Shown here piece by piece: positions 13,126 through 24,787 of a DNA stretch of 64,000 nt. Position numbers and translations under genes: made by a program. The notes beneath the pieces are model-generated. The model did no database searches. It saw only the letters and a program-made list of their open reading frames with translations, and was not told where the DNA came from. Source of the DNA: Paralvinella palmiformis (taxonomy: Eukaryota; Annelida; Polychaeta; Terebellida; Alvinellidae); NCBI GenBank assembly GCA_025642065.1, contig JAODUP010000721.1, forward strand, positions 109,501 through 173,500, read 5' to 3'. Every line of letters begins with the position of its first letter. Position 1 is the stretch's first letter.

Positions 13126-15004
13126 GCCTACCATGTACACAAACGTGGCCGTGAAACACCATTCATCATCATAGTTAATTATAATCAACTTTTACATGAT
13201 ATAAAACAGTTAAATAGCAGTCGTGACAAAATTACTATGAATTATATGTAGATGTATCTATATATTTATTTATATTACCCCCCATAAATAAGGCTAAGTA
13301 AAATTGATATAGATCATACAAATTGATACGATACGAGTAAAATGGTATATTGTGGCACTTATAATTATGCAAATGGGTCTGCCAGTGGATGGAGTATGCA
13401 TTCGCTCCCCCAAAACAAAACTCGTGTGGTTGATTAGCTGCGAAACATGAACAGAGTACGTATGTTTGTTATTTCACCATCTTTGGCACGCTCAATTCGA
13501 TATGACATGAAGAGGGCCAGGCTCACAGAAGATGCCATTCCAAACGTATGTGTCAAACAGCGTGGTGTTAATCCCAAACGAATCAGCAGTTTGATGAAAA
13601 AAATGAATAGAAAACGGGTATGTATGAACGATAATAGTGTAATCTTGGGAGCAAATTATTGGACAGTCACCAGTTCATACATTTGTGAATAAGCAAAATC
13701 TCACTTATTCACAAAATATACAAATTTATTTAGGCCTACTCAAAGCTTCTTAATAATTATGGCTGTGTATTGTAGACACTATTAAAATAGTAGATGTTCC
13801 ATGGAGGGCGGCACATTCCCGTATACTGGTATAGGCCACATATGGGAGAGCCCCCATCCACCGGGCTCCCGTGTACCGACACTTAATTTTAAATGAAGAT
13901 AGAAAGAGGGAAATATCTGCATTCAGTCCCAGTGTGTTGACTTATCAATTAAGCTTATACCAACACAAAAAATATAAGCTAATTCCCTATCCGTATTGGG
14001 GAAAGTCTCTCGTTATTTCAGATTCGTTGTAAATACAGACACACGTGAGGAACAATTAATCAGTAAAACGAAATCGCCACCCAGTTCCAGTATCATCTCG
14101 ACGCTAAAGCAAACTGCACTAACCTTTGTGGATGAATTTTGCATTGTACTTTGACTATGTGATTGCCCAACCCCTGTATCTATCACCGCTACTTTGATTA
14201 ATATTTGGATAGGCTGCATGGTTTCTCAGGTTCATACAAATACCCGTCAATCCCTTCAATGAACAAACGCATATACTGCGGTTAGCCTGTCTAGTATAAA
14301 TCCGATAAACATTTGCACTTCCTATGGACTACGAAGCATGTCATTGAGATAATAAATATCATGATATGAATATAATTTTTATCGCAAGAAAAACATTAAT
14401 AATAGTTTTGGGAAGCACTGGATCGAGGTACCCTTAAATGAAGGATTATGATAATAAGTTATCGAGGAAAAATGAGTCTCAGGTCCTTTTATTATCAATG
14501 ATTATAGTCACTGACAATAAAATACATATAATATATTAAAGTCATATAATTATATCTAACAATTTATCTATTGTAATGAGATAAATTGGGATTGCTTAAT
14601 ATGTGGCACCGTCATCGCTATATGCAAGTTGGTGGTGTAATTAAGGTTGTGAAATTACGCTATAAAATCCACCTGAAACAATACTCAAGACATCACATAG
14701 CTTTAGACATTCAAGAAAAATAATACGCGTTTGCCGTTTGCCAAATAAGCAAGTTGATGGAAGGTGCAGGCCATTCACAAACTAGATCGAGTATAATATT
14801 TATTTTGTAGGCCTATATGCCTACCACATTTGGTGGAAAATAAACCTTTTGGTGATGAGATGGGCGATAAAAAGGAATACCGTAATGTTTCACGTATTGA
14901 ATATTCTAGTATATGTAGTGGGTATAAGGGCTAGGTAAGGTATACTGCATACGAGTGTGGATAAAGTCATTAAAGAAGTGACGACTGCGACGAAGTCAGA
15001 TATG
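13126..15004. other. Non-coding stretch with one weak exon-like segment
   Basis: The only coding-like piece is 13447-13617 (plus), an open frame containing YDMKRARLTEDAIPNV followed by KKMNRKR and then gtatgt, which could be a donor. The L-x-x-D-A-I-P box is reminiscent of the end of THAP zinc fingers, but the zinc ligands upstream are not visible, so I do not call a gene. The remainder has no features I recognise. Confidence 0.35.
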
Positions 15005-15367
15005 CTGCTTTGTTTTTCGGGGAGATTCCCCAGCCTGTCGCTTATTCAGCACAGCCTCCATGTTGGAATGGTTGAGAAACCTACTCCCCCACCACTCACA
15101 GGGGAGCAGTACGGAAAGATGGAGCCGAATTACCCCGAGGGTAGTCACTGCCTTTGTTTTACGTCCTCATGGGTCTTTAACGCCCCCTTTATTTTTAATA
15201 ATTCAGTGGAGACGGCAGCGCCATTTAAGGTGGTTAGCCACCCACGATGTTGTGAGCTCAGAAATTAATCTCTGGAAAACTTTCGACCTTTTGCTGGGAT
15301 CGAACCGGTGACCCTTGGCACCAAGTGCCCGGTGCTTAATCGGTAGGCCACCGGAGCTCACAAAAAA
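15005..15367 (-). mobile_element. tRNA-derived SINE (family 2) with target-site duplication
   Basis: On the minus strand the element starts near 15367 with a tRNA-like head: GGTGGCCTACCGATTAAG (A-box region) and then GGTTCGATCCC (B box), the two internal RNA polymerase III promoter elements. The body continues to about 15005. It is bracketed by GAAGTCAGATATG (14992-15004) and GAAATCAGATATG (15368-15380), 12 of 13 bases identical, as expected of LINE-mediated insertion. The plus-strand open frames across it are by-products. Confidence 0.82.
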
Positions 15368-15380
15368 GAAATCAGATATG

Positions 15381-16291
15381 TGTATCTATAGTATATATTT
15401 ATGAACATGGACAGCCGAATATTTTAAAAAGGTGATAGGACACATGGAGAATTACTACTTAGCAACAAGGTAGTACTGCAGATGGTGCTTCCAGTTTTGC
15501 AGTTCAGTATTGAATAGCAATGCACAATTTTGTCCTCATACTGCAGCCTGGTACATTTTATGATATGCGTTTAAAGGTGTGTGCAATAAATTTTATTTTG
15601 TACGAAGGAGAGATGCTATTACTAAATCTAGTACTAATTATTAATTTGTGTAATGCTAGAACATGGCACAGTCAAACTAATTTCCAAGAGACATGAGGAT
15701 CTCATGAAGGATGAAGCTGTGCTGGGGCAGAGATTGGCTGCAATTCTGAAAAATGTGGAACTCAACAGTTGCTTCTATCAGTTGATGGAGAATGGACTTC
15801 CCACATCAGAATGTTGCTGCCAAGCCACTTCCAAATTCCGCGAAGGCGCTGTGGCCCAGGAACTGGTCGATATGCAATTTGTGGAATATCTATAGTTATA
15901 GTCATAACTCAGTGTTAGTTCTGGGTTTGCAAGAATGGGCATGCCATTTACAAAGTTGAAAGAGTACACCCTCTGATCTTTACTTAGGTCCATTAGCTGT
16001 CATAGTTTCTTTGTAGCTTCCATATTCACTGTCTGCATACTTCTCAGTCTCTTTGTGGTATACTGTAGTTTGGTTGGGAATAACCTGGAAAACAGAGGGA
16101 TCTGTTTGGATTCCCTCAAGTTAGGGAGGGGGAATCTGAATAAGCGAATGTCATTTAGTTTTATGTGTAGTGTGAGATGTTCTGTTACTGTGCTTACCTG
16201 AAAGGGGAATTACCGGTGCAGAGAAATTCCTTATAGCAATGCCGTGTCTCACCTAGCTCTTTACTCCAACGCTTCAGTCTATAACTACCAG
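15381..16291. other. No recognised gene; one anonymous 80-codon open frame
   Basis: 15653-15895 (plus) is an 80-codon open frame ending in VDMQFVEYL. It matches no family I know and has no obvious splice or promoter context. The rest of the interval has nothing I can identify. Confidence 0.3.
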
Positions 16292-16484
16292 TATGATGAT
16301 GATGATGATTGATGTTTTACGGCCACTTTTGTGCACAAATAGGCTAAATGGGCCGAGCGACCTCCAAAGGTAATGAGACGAACTGAAAGAGAAACAACCT
16401 TCAGATATGCCCACGCCGGGATTCGAACAACGGTAACAGTGATCTGTGGTCCAGCACGCTACCGCTAGACCACGGAGGCGCCCC
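16292..16484 (-). mobile_element. tRNA-derived SINE (family 1), full-length copy
   Basis: Read on the minus strand from 16484, it begins GGGGCGCCTCCGTGGTCTAG, continues with GCGGTAGCGTGCTGG, then the B-box-like GTTCGAATCCC, a conserved body, and ends in an ATC-type repeat tail. The same element is found at 57420-57612 (plus) and, truncated, at 34133-34246 (minus). No clear target-site duplication was found at this copy. Confidence 0.85.
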
Positions 16485-18281
16485 AGGACTGAAACAGAAC
16501 AATACCTTGTAAAATAATTACTTGAACCAAGAGCAACACAGTGTGTAAACAAATGTTTTCCTTTTTTCAAGTTGGTTAAAGAATTTGATTTGATATGCAT
16601 TTAAGTTATGAAGAGAAGTATACCAATTAAAGCACATGAGCTGAACATTCAAGGTACTAATTCAGGTGCTGGTAATCCTTTTTGTATTAAGATATGAAAT
16701 TTTCCTTGTTACTTATTTAATTAATTTTATAATACTCAATTTTCACCATTAATATTTATAAATATTAATTACCATCACAACTGGCTTCTGTCTCCTGTAT
16801 AGGTCTCCTATCTCTTAATACCTTCCTCTTTGATTTCAGTGGATGCATGAGTGGATTTGGTATATCAAAAATAGTTCGAATAGCATTCTAGATAAGTTTA
16901 TCTCTTGTCTGCTTCATGAATTCCGTTTCAGTGAAGTGCATATCATACATTCTACAATTAGAATTCAAGTAATTTAAATCTTTCCTCATCATATATCTGA
17001 ACGACAATAATTAATAACCCATCTTTTACTTCTGTCAATAGAAAATACTCAGTTACTTATAATTACTGTAATTAGGGAAAACTTATCTGATTATAGTAAT
17101 GTAATTTTAGAAGTCCAATTATATTATTAACAATAACAAAGTAAAATATACCTCCCGCCCATAACATATTCAGTGGCTCCAGTTCATGTAACTGTAAGCT
17201 TGTTCTTACATACCTATTTTGTGATTAATAGGTTGATATTGTTCAATAAAATTTAATAAGATTTTGTCTGAAACAAATATAGATCTAGATAGATCTTGCT
17301 TGGGCCTACTGCTAGGGGCGTGTCTATTTCAAATTGTTATGCTTATTTTTTAAATATCTTTTATTTTTAAAAAGCCAGATGATATAACATTTTTACACTA
17401 GCTTTCACTTCCTTTCGGGAATGTCTTTATTTGTGCATACTTTTCCTGTTAATGCAGCCGAAAGCGGCGCAGAATGAACCAGTGCCATTAGGCGCCATGT
17501 TAACGAAAGGGGATGTTCATGACAATCCACCTCCGGTCGCTATGGCCCCGGCGCTCCATGAATTCAAAATGGCCCCCATGTTAAAACGCGAAGTAACACG
17601 TCTTGTTATAAATAGTCTTTGATAGTACCGTCCAATAAGGCGACCTAAAAATCTGAACTTCTCCCTGCAGTATTTCCAGCTGACCTTTTGAACGCAGGGA
17701 ATAGTTTTGTTTTCATAATTCGTACCAATGTGTTTTGTATACTGTCAATAGATCAAGACAAATTATAACTATCGTTTACACAACCTGTTAGCGCATACGT
17801 ATAGGACCTCAAACTTAAATTATCGGCGTGATTAAACATTCAATGAACGGGATATGAAGTCAATGACTTAGAAATAATTCGACATATTGTCAATTACTAC
17901 TGACCCGTTGATGACTTATTTTGGTCACTAACGCAGCAATAACTGAGACTGGTATATGCGGTCAGTTAGTAACTAACTCTCTATTGAAAATAAATAAATT
18001 AATCAGTAATTATCCCGTTATTAGTATAAATATCCCCAGACAATATATGTATATGGGGGCAACCTAATTTTTATGCCGCCAAACGAATGAGATACGGGGT
18101 ACGGGATGTGTTGGGTACGAGTTGTCTTGTTACCGATACTGCCTTCGAATTGAAAGTCGTGAAATGTGCTACTGAGTCCAACAACATTTATCCATAATTA
18201 CAAAAATCAGATAATTATAAAGCCATGTATAATTATATTCAACTAATTTCACTTCTATTTTCACTCCATGACTGCGTGAGC
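16485..18281. other. No recognised gene or repeat
   Basis: AT-rich sequence with no supported coding region. 17431-17622 is a 63-codon open frame in a locally GC-richer patch with two GCGCCATGTT-like motifs, but nothing in it resembles a known protein. Confidence 0.4.
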
Positions 18282-18455
18282 CGTACGTTTAGACTTTGGG
18301 CCTAAACGTACGTGTGGATGCGCGCGCATCTGTTTTTGTGCGAGGATGCGCGCGCATTTCTTTATGAAACGATAATGGCCAAGTTAGTTCTAATCGCGCC
18401 GGAAACGCTACCCATATATTTTCTTAAACTACAGGTTTAATCAATTAAACGGCTA
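18282..18455. repeat. Hairpin-ended dispersed repeat, copy 1
   Basis: Starts with an 11-base perfect inverted repeat, CGTACGTTTAG at 18282-18292 and its complement at 18302-18312, with a 9-base loop. Two exact copies of GGATGCGCGCGCAT follow at 18316-18329 and 18344-18357. The reverse complement of the whole stretch aligns with 56247-56430, sharing GCATCCTC.CACAAAAACA, TTATCGTTTCA and TTTAATTGATTAAA in order. This is probably a non-autonomous DNA element; its superfamily is not determined. Confidence 0.6.
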
Positions 18456-18754
18456 AAAATTCCATAATGACGATTGCTGTCCGTTTGCATCTAGACTATC
18501 ACTACGATCTAGACTAGAAACTAGACGGCTGCTAACACACTGAAATATTTTCTCCCGATGACTGGATTTCTTGACACTCAAATATCACCGGCCATTAAAC
18601 CGACCCCCCAAAATAAGGATCTAAATGTTGACACAAAGTATCGGCTTAATGTCCGGGACCTACGGTATACTTGTTTTGCTTCATTAATGCGTTACCCAGC
18701 ACGGGCATGGTAGACTAACAAGTGCGCATTTGATTTAATGGTAACCCAATCAGG

Positions 18755-18756
<2 letters not shown>

Positions 18757-18792
<36 letters not shown>
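18757..18792. repeat. TA microsatellite
   Basis: AT dinucleotide run of about 36 bases next to the 3' end of LINE copy D. Confidence 0.93.
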
Positions 18793-18795
<3 letters not shown>

Positions 18796-18839
18796 CAAAT
18801 GACTTTATTTTCTGAACTGTATACATATGTATATGCTGA

Positions 18840-20840
18840 CATACAAAGATTCATGAACAGAAGTAAATTATAAATACAATAATTTTAGTTGGAGCCATTC
18901 TACAACTGAATATAAGATGTAGTCAATTTGACAATATAAGTACTGATTTAATCCGTTATTCTGATGCTGCTGCCCTGGTGTATTCCCCATAACCCTATCT
19001 CAGTTATTAAAAGAATATGTAGTGCTACAAAATACGATTAGTCATCATAGTTCTCCAGTGTGGATCGTTTGAATCTGGATGAGAAACTCTCACAAGATAT
19101 GAGTAATGAGTTGCACATGTAGATATCATGCAGTAAAGGGTTCCATGTTTGAGGACCCACTTGGATGATGCTTTGGCACGCAGTCAAGGTTTTTTTTTGC
19201 ACCATTAATTGGTATGCTGTCGAGTGTCTGGTATTGTGGCCATGTTGATTTTGTGATAAAGTAAATATGTGTTTTAACGAAGATGACAATAAGTCATTAA
19301 GAAATGATAATACCTATTTGTTAACTTGTAATTGATATAAGTCTACTAATTTGAGAAAGTGAAGGTGTTTGAAATTTGATGTTGTATGTGCCCTATCGTG
19401 TGCTTCTATAATGATTGACATCTTTTTTTTGCATTATGATCAATTTTGATAAATGAACATGACATGCTGCTCCCCATAATATAATGCCATAAGTTAAGTA
19501 TGGATATATGAGATTGTAATTAAGTGTACCTAAATATCTTTTTGGCATGATATGTTTAACTTTATTAATTGCAAAGAACGACGTTGATATTTTCTTTTTC
19601 ATCTTTGTAATATGTTCATCCCATTTTAATTTATCATCTATATACAATCCCAAGAATTTGGTACATTTGGTTCACTGAATGTTACTGTTAGATAGTTGAA
19701 GATCCATCTTGGTGTCTTGTTGCTTTTGCTAAGTGAATAAAATGTAATTTGTTTTAGATATATTAAGAAAATGTTTATTGGCTCTAAACCCAATCGGTTA
19801 GATTTAGTATTTCATTATCCCCATATATATGTAGAAAATAAATAAACTGTTGTATCATCTGCAAATAATATTGACTTAGTTAGGTTTAAAGATCTAGGAA
19901 GGTCATTTATATAAACAATGAATAGCAATGGTCCAAGTACAGAACCCTGTAGAACACCACATTTAATGATTTCAACATGGGAATTACTTCCCATATCTTA
20001 AACAAATTGTTTTCTTTTATATAGGTAGCTGGAGAACCAGTCTAAAGCCTGTCCTGTTATGACATAAAAATCTAACTTTTTCAGTAAAATACTGTGATCA
20101 ATCGTATCAAATGCTTTTGATAAATCTAAATATACAGCTAAAGTTGTTTCATTTTCATCTAAAGCTTTACATGTATCAGTAATAAATTTTGTAACAGCGT
20201 CTATTGTGCTATTTTTGTGTCTTAAACCAAACCGATTATCATAAATTTTAATCTTGCAATTATAAAAAGAAGTATAATCGTTTGTGTACTATTTTCTCAA
20301 GCATTTTTGAGACAGAAGGCAGCAACGAGATTGGTCTATAATTAGAAAAGTTTTCTTCAGCTTTGGCCTTGTACTTTGGTATTAATTTTAGTGAATCTGC
20401 GAAGACACCAGTCTGTAAGGATTCATTGATAATTATACTTAGAGCTATTGTAACTTTTTCATTAATCAATTTTAGGAAATATGTACTTCAGTTATCATGG
20501 TCAGTGTCTTTTTTGGCTTTAGAAGTTTCAGAACTTCGTAGATTTCTTTGGGTGTCATAAAAAACTGTGTGGATTTCTTGATCTGCTGTTATGTAGATGG
20601 CAACTGGAATTATTTCTGGGTTTAGGTATTTCATTTGCATATTTTGGTCCTGTATTGGTAAAGTAACTACAAAAGTTAGCAGCTATTTTTTTTGCAATTT
20701 CTTGTTTTCCCCCCATTTATTGTGAACGCTTGAGGTGTTTTTTCATTAGTCTTACCTATTATGCTATTTATTGTTTTCCATGTATTTTATATCACTTTTA
20801 AATTTATCAAATATTTGAAAATAGTGATTTTTATTATATA
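18840..20840 (-). mobile_element. LINE copy D, 5'-truncated, decayed reverse transcriptase
   Basis: Minus-strand RT blocks, high to low: 20469-20260 ([18 protein letters not shown]), about 20150-20090 (SKAFDTIDHSILL), about 19960-19900 ([20 protein letters not shown]), catalytic F-A-D-D at 19865-19854, 19653-19393 (GLYIDDKLKWDEHI, KRYLGTLNYNLIYPYL), and the tail at 19289-19038 (NQHGHNTRHSTAY). Stops and frameshifts separate these blocks. No endonuclease is seen beyond 20840. The arrangement fits CR1/L2-like APE LINEs with 5' truncation. Confidence 0.85.
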
Positions 20841-21211
20841 AATGTAAGAGGAACAACGCTCACTACATTATATAAAGTATGCATAGTACGCCTTCATTTT
20901 AGTTTCCATAGATAACTATGAATAGCAACACAACAATAAATAAAGCTGCAACTTTCATTCCATTTCTAGTGTCCAGCTAATGTGGTAATTAACACCTGCC
21001 AAGCTAAAGTCACCTTCATTTTAGTTAGTCATTAGCCAATCAGCATAGGACAAACTACTAGTTGCTGTAAATTATTGTTGTTCAGGTCCAACCCAAAGTA
21101 TGTTATATTGTAGAGGCTGATGAGAGACTATGGATAAAATACAGGCCCGATCTGAAATAACAGCCAAATTCAATTGGTACAAAATCTATATGAACCCTGG
21201 CTCTTAATTGG

Positions 21212-21249
<38 letters not shown>

Positions 21250-21294
21250 TTCACATACTGATGACACTGACTGTGCATCTGAATTTTAAAAAGC
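20841..21294. other. Spacer downstream of the GLYAT-like gene, with a TA microsatellite
   Basis: No coding sequence is recognised. A TA run lies at 21213-21247. Confidence 0.5.
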
Positions 21295-21300
21295 TTTATT
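21295..21300 (-). terminator. Candidate polyadenylation signal of the GLYAT-like gene
   Basis: AATAAA on the minus strand, 143 bases past the stop codon at 21443. It is the only canonical hexamer I noticed in the expected range. Confidence 0.5.
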
Positions 21301-21442
21301 TAGCAGTCACAGAAAATTCTGCCAAGTCTTCGTACAGAAATAAAATTGTTTCTTCGTATAACTGATAAAGTGAGAGGTCCCCACTTTTTACTAATACAGG
21401 AGAGGAAAACTCATGCGGATTTTAGTGGCATTATACCTGTTA

Positions 21443-24377
21443 CTATTTCTTACCATCTTTGGTAAAGGTTTGTATCCATGCACAGGCGTCATTTGTGTTT
21501 TCGTAGCCACATTTTTCGTGCAGTTCCACGGATTGTTTATTACTCATTTGTATTAAAACAAATGGGCGTTTGTCATTCTGTAAGAGCTGTTGACTCAGCT
21601 TCTGTACCATATACTTCCCTAGTCCATGCCTTCGGTGACCATCAATCACGTGTAGCATACCAAATGCCCCTAGTGTTGGTTGAAGCAGCCAGCCAACCAG
21701 TTCATTATTGTCATCTCGTATGCATATTGTAGAAAGATTATCAATGATAAAGGAAATATATTCTTCAGTTCCTGGCTCAGAATAAATCCAATTGGACGTC
21801 ACAGTTGCTGCGTCTGTTCTCGTCAACACTCCTTCGTGATATCCAGATGGAAGAGATAGGCTTACATAAAAATATAAAATACTTATCAAATATATACATT
21901 TCATAATAAATATTTTCGCATTCTGACTTTCATAATTTTACAGTTGCAATAGGTGTTGAATATGATAGAAATGTGTTATTAAAGAATAATGATATTACAA
22001 ATAAATGGCGTCAGGGTAAGTTAACTAATAATTTTCAATAATTATTTTTTATGATATAGCAGTTTTACCATTAATAAATAAACAGAATCTGAATAAATAT
22101 GTATTCTCACATAATGCAAAACTGGTAATAGTATTTAACCTTGAGGTTATCAAACCATCACTTATATTCAAAGAAATAATTTTCACAAAGATGAACACAG
22201 ATTATCTAAAACACTAATCACCTCCACAATTTGTGTAGAGGATACAATTACTTATAGTAAACTGTTTATAGTAAAATAATCAATGCAATCACCTTAAACT
22301 AAAAGACTCTTCATTTGTAAATCAAACAAAAACGTTTTTACTTAAATCATAAAGATCACTACATGAACAATTCTTAGTATAACAACTATGCATTTTCATG
22401 TTGACTGCAGAATAAACGCTTTCACATACTTACTGAGTATTTAGATGCCATTCTCTACTCAAGCAGAACAAAGAATATCCTCCACTAAACCTGTATTTAA
22501 TGCCCTTCTGCAGCAAGATAGCATCCAGTGCAGCACATGCTTCTGGGAGTAATGCTTAGAAATAATATTAAAATAAGATCACATTGATAATTAGCATGTG
22601 ATTATTATCAATAAATATACATGTAATAAATGTAGCTATGCCTAACTGTCCTGGAGAAATGTATTTAGCATGTCACAGTAACCTCCAAAAAGCTTGTCTT
22701 CCCAATCAGTGAAGTTCGCAAGCAAAAAATCTTTACATCTCACAGTATCTGTCGTATATAAAAGCACACCTTCGTCATTTAACTTTGGCTTCTAAAAGAA
22801 AGTAAAATAGTTAAACATCAACCATATCGTCATATTATCTTCAGTGGTTACCAACTATCTATCTTATGCTACATGCTTAGAAAAGAAGATTAATTTAATT
22901 ACAACCAGAGAAAAGATGTCTTTCTAAGTTGATGTTTGATGGCTAATACTTCATACACAATCATTCGTTTGGCTGTTTACATTATTAGTGGGCAGCTGTT
23001 GTATAGACTAAATTTGTGTTTTAATGTGATATCTCGTCATTTATTAAATAAATTTTCTTTTCCCGATTAAACACACATGTTATTATGGCATTATTTGCCT
23101 TTGATGATTTGTCGACCATAAATATTTGTAAGTTGTGTATTCGGATTGTTTCAGCTTCCAATATTAATAACATTGTCTCGTTAACAACTTATTAATTATG
23201 CTTGAAAAAATTTAATTCAAATAAACATAAATGGATGTTAATCGAACCAGGACTCATCGATTTCGAAAACCAATGACCCCATCATATAAGGCCAATCATT
23301 CCATCAATATGTACCATCGTTATTTATCTCACCATATTTTAATCAATAAGGGAACATAACCCTATTGAAGTCTCTGTAAACATACCAAAAATATATTATT
23401 CATATATTTGCATTTACATTAATCACTGCATTAACCAGACCCTGTATTTTTACTATATGAACTTGCATCAGATGATAATTCAGCATTTTACAATAAAATT
23501 AATTTTAAGAATTAGCAGCCATTGTGCCATACTTGATAATTAAATTATTGATGTGTTGTTGTTACTGTATATACTCGGGTATAAGTCGATTTTTTTGGGT
23601 AGGGAAAATGGAGTTCCCAGAAGCATCTCGACTTATACGCGGGTCATATTTCCTACCAGCTGAAGGAAAGATGTTTTCGGCCATCCTTGACACTCGATAC
23701 TATAGGGTTCAACCCAATAAGAGCCAGAGTCGGAATAAAATCGTCACATCTACTAACCCATTATTATTCAATAAATAACAGTAAATTTTCACCAAATTAT
23801 TATTTGGATCTCACAAACATGCCGATGTTTATGTAATGATACTTGATAGTCACGCGCTGTTATCTCCAGATGTGCTGTGAAACAATGAATTAATAACACT
23901 TGCCAATTGAAGTGACAATCAGGCGTGTTTGTGTGAGCGATAGTTGGAACATGTCAGTCTGTATGTAAAATAATACTTGATAGTCACGCGTTGTTAACTA
24001 ACGGTACCTACTGATGATTAGCGATAATCTAAAAATCACTGTTAACATTGCAAACCTAGCTGGCCACTTGCTGTGAAATAATTAATTAATAACACTTGTC
24101 AGTTGAAGGGAGTCTACAATCAAGCCTGTTTGGTATGACAAGTTTGTTTATTTATATTAGTTATAACAGCAAAGCCAAATCTTGTGCGTGTGTGTGTACC
24201 CACCTCTCCTCTCTCTCTCTCTCTCACTTTGTGTGTGTGTGTCGCTGCCGGTGATGCAAGCGCGTTTGGTGTGACAAGTTTGTTTATTTATATTAGTTAC
24301 GACATCAAAGCCAAATCGTGTGTGTAACAGTCTCTCTCTCTCTCTTCTGTGTGTGTTTATGCGTACAGTGTGTGTTT

Positions 24378-24412
<35 letters not shown>

Positions 24413-24742
24413 CTGTGTCGCTGCCGGTGAAGCAAGCCTGTTTGGTGTGACAAGTTTGTTTATTTATATTAGTTATGACATCAAAGCCAAATCGTATGTG
24501 TGTGTGTGTGTGTGAGTGTATATATACAGAGTGTGTGTGTGCGCGCGTGTATCTCTCTCTCTCTGTGTGTGTGTGTGTCGCTGCCAGTGAATAAATTAAT
24601 ATTCACGACGCACTTTTCCCCGAATGACGACAATGATGCCTGAGGAAAGAATTCCTCGACTTATCTGCCGGATCGTCTTATACGCGAGTATATATGGTAG
24701 TTGTTTTGTTCTATAATATTACACATTTGCCTGAAATAAAAC

Positions 24743-24787
<45 letters not shown>

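Noticed and set aside
15290..15360. tRNA gene-like sequence (A and B boxes)
   Set aside because: Continuous with a SINE body and flanked by a target-site duplication; no intact cloverleaf or 3' end.
17431..17622. 63-codon open frame in a GC-richer patch
   Set aside because: Short, no recognised motif, no splice or promoter support.
21861..21904. ATG at 21904 as start of a short secreted acetyltransferase with a hydrophobic N-terminus
   Set aside because: The hydrophobic stretch is intronic; an acceptor (tttttatgtaag) at 21861 joins in phase to exon 4 of the GLYAT-like gene.
24157..24515. Open frames on both strands rich in Arg-Glu, Leu-Ser and Cys-Val
   Set aside because: Translations of GT/CT microsatellites inside the tandem repeat.
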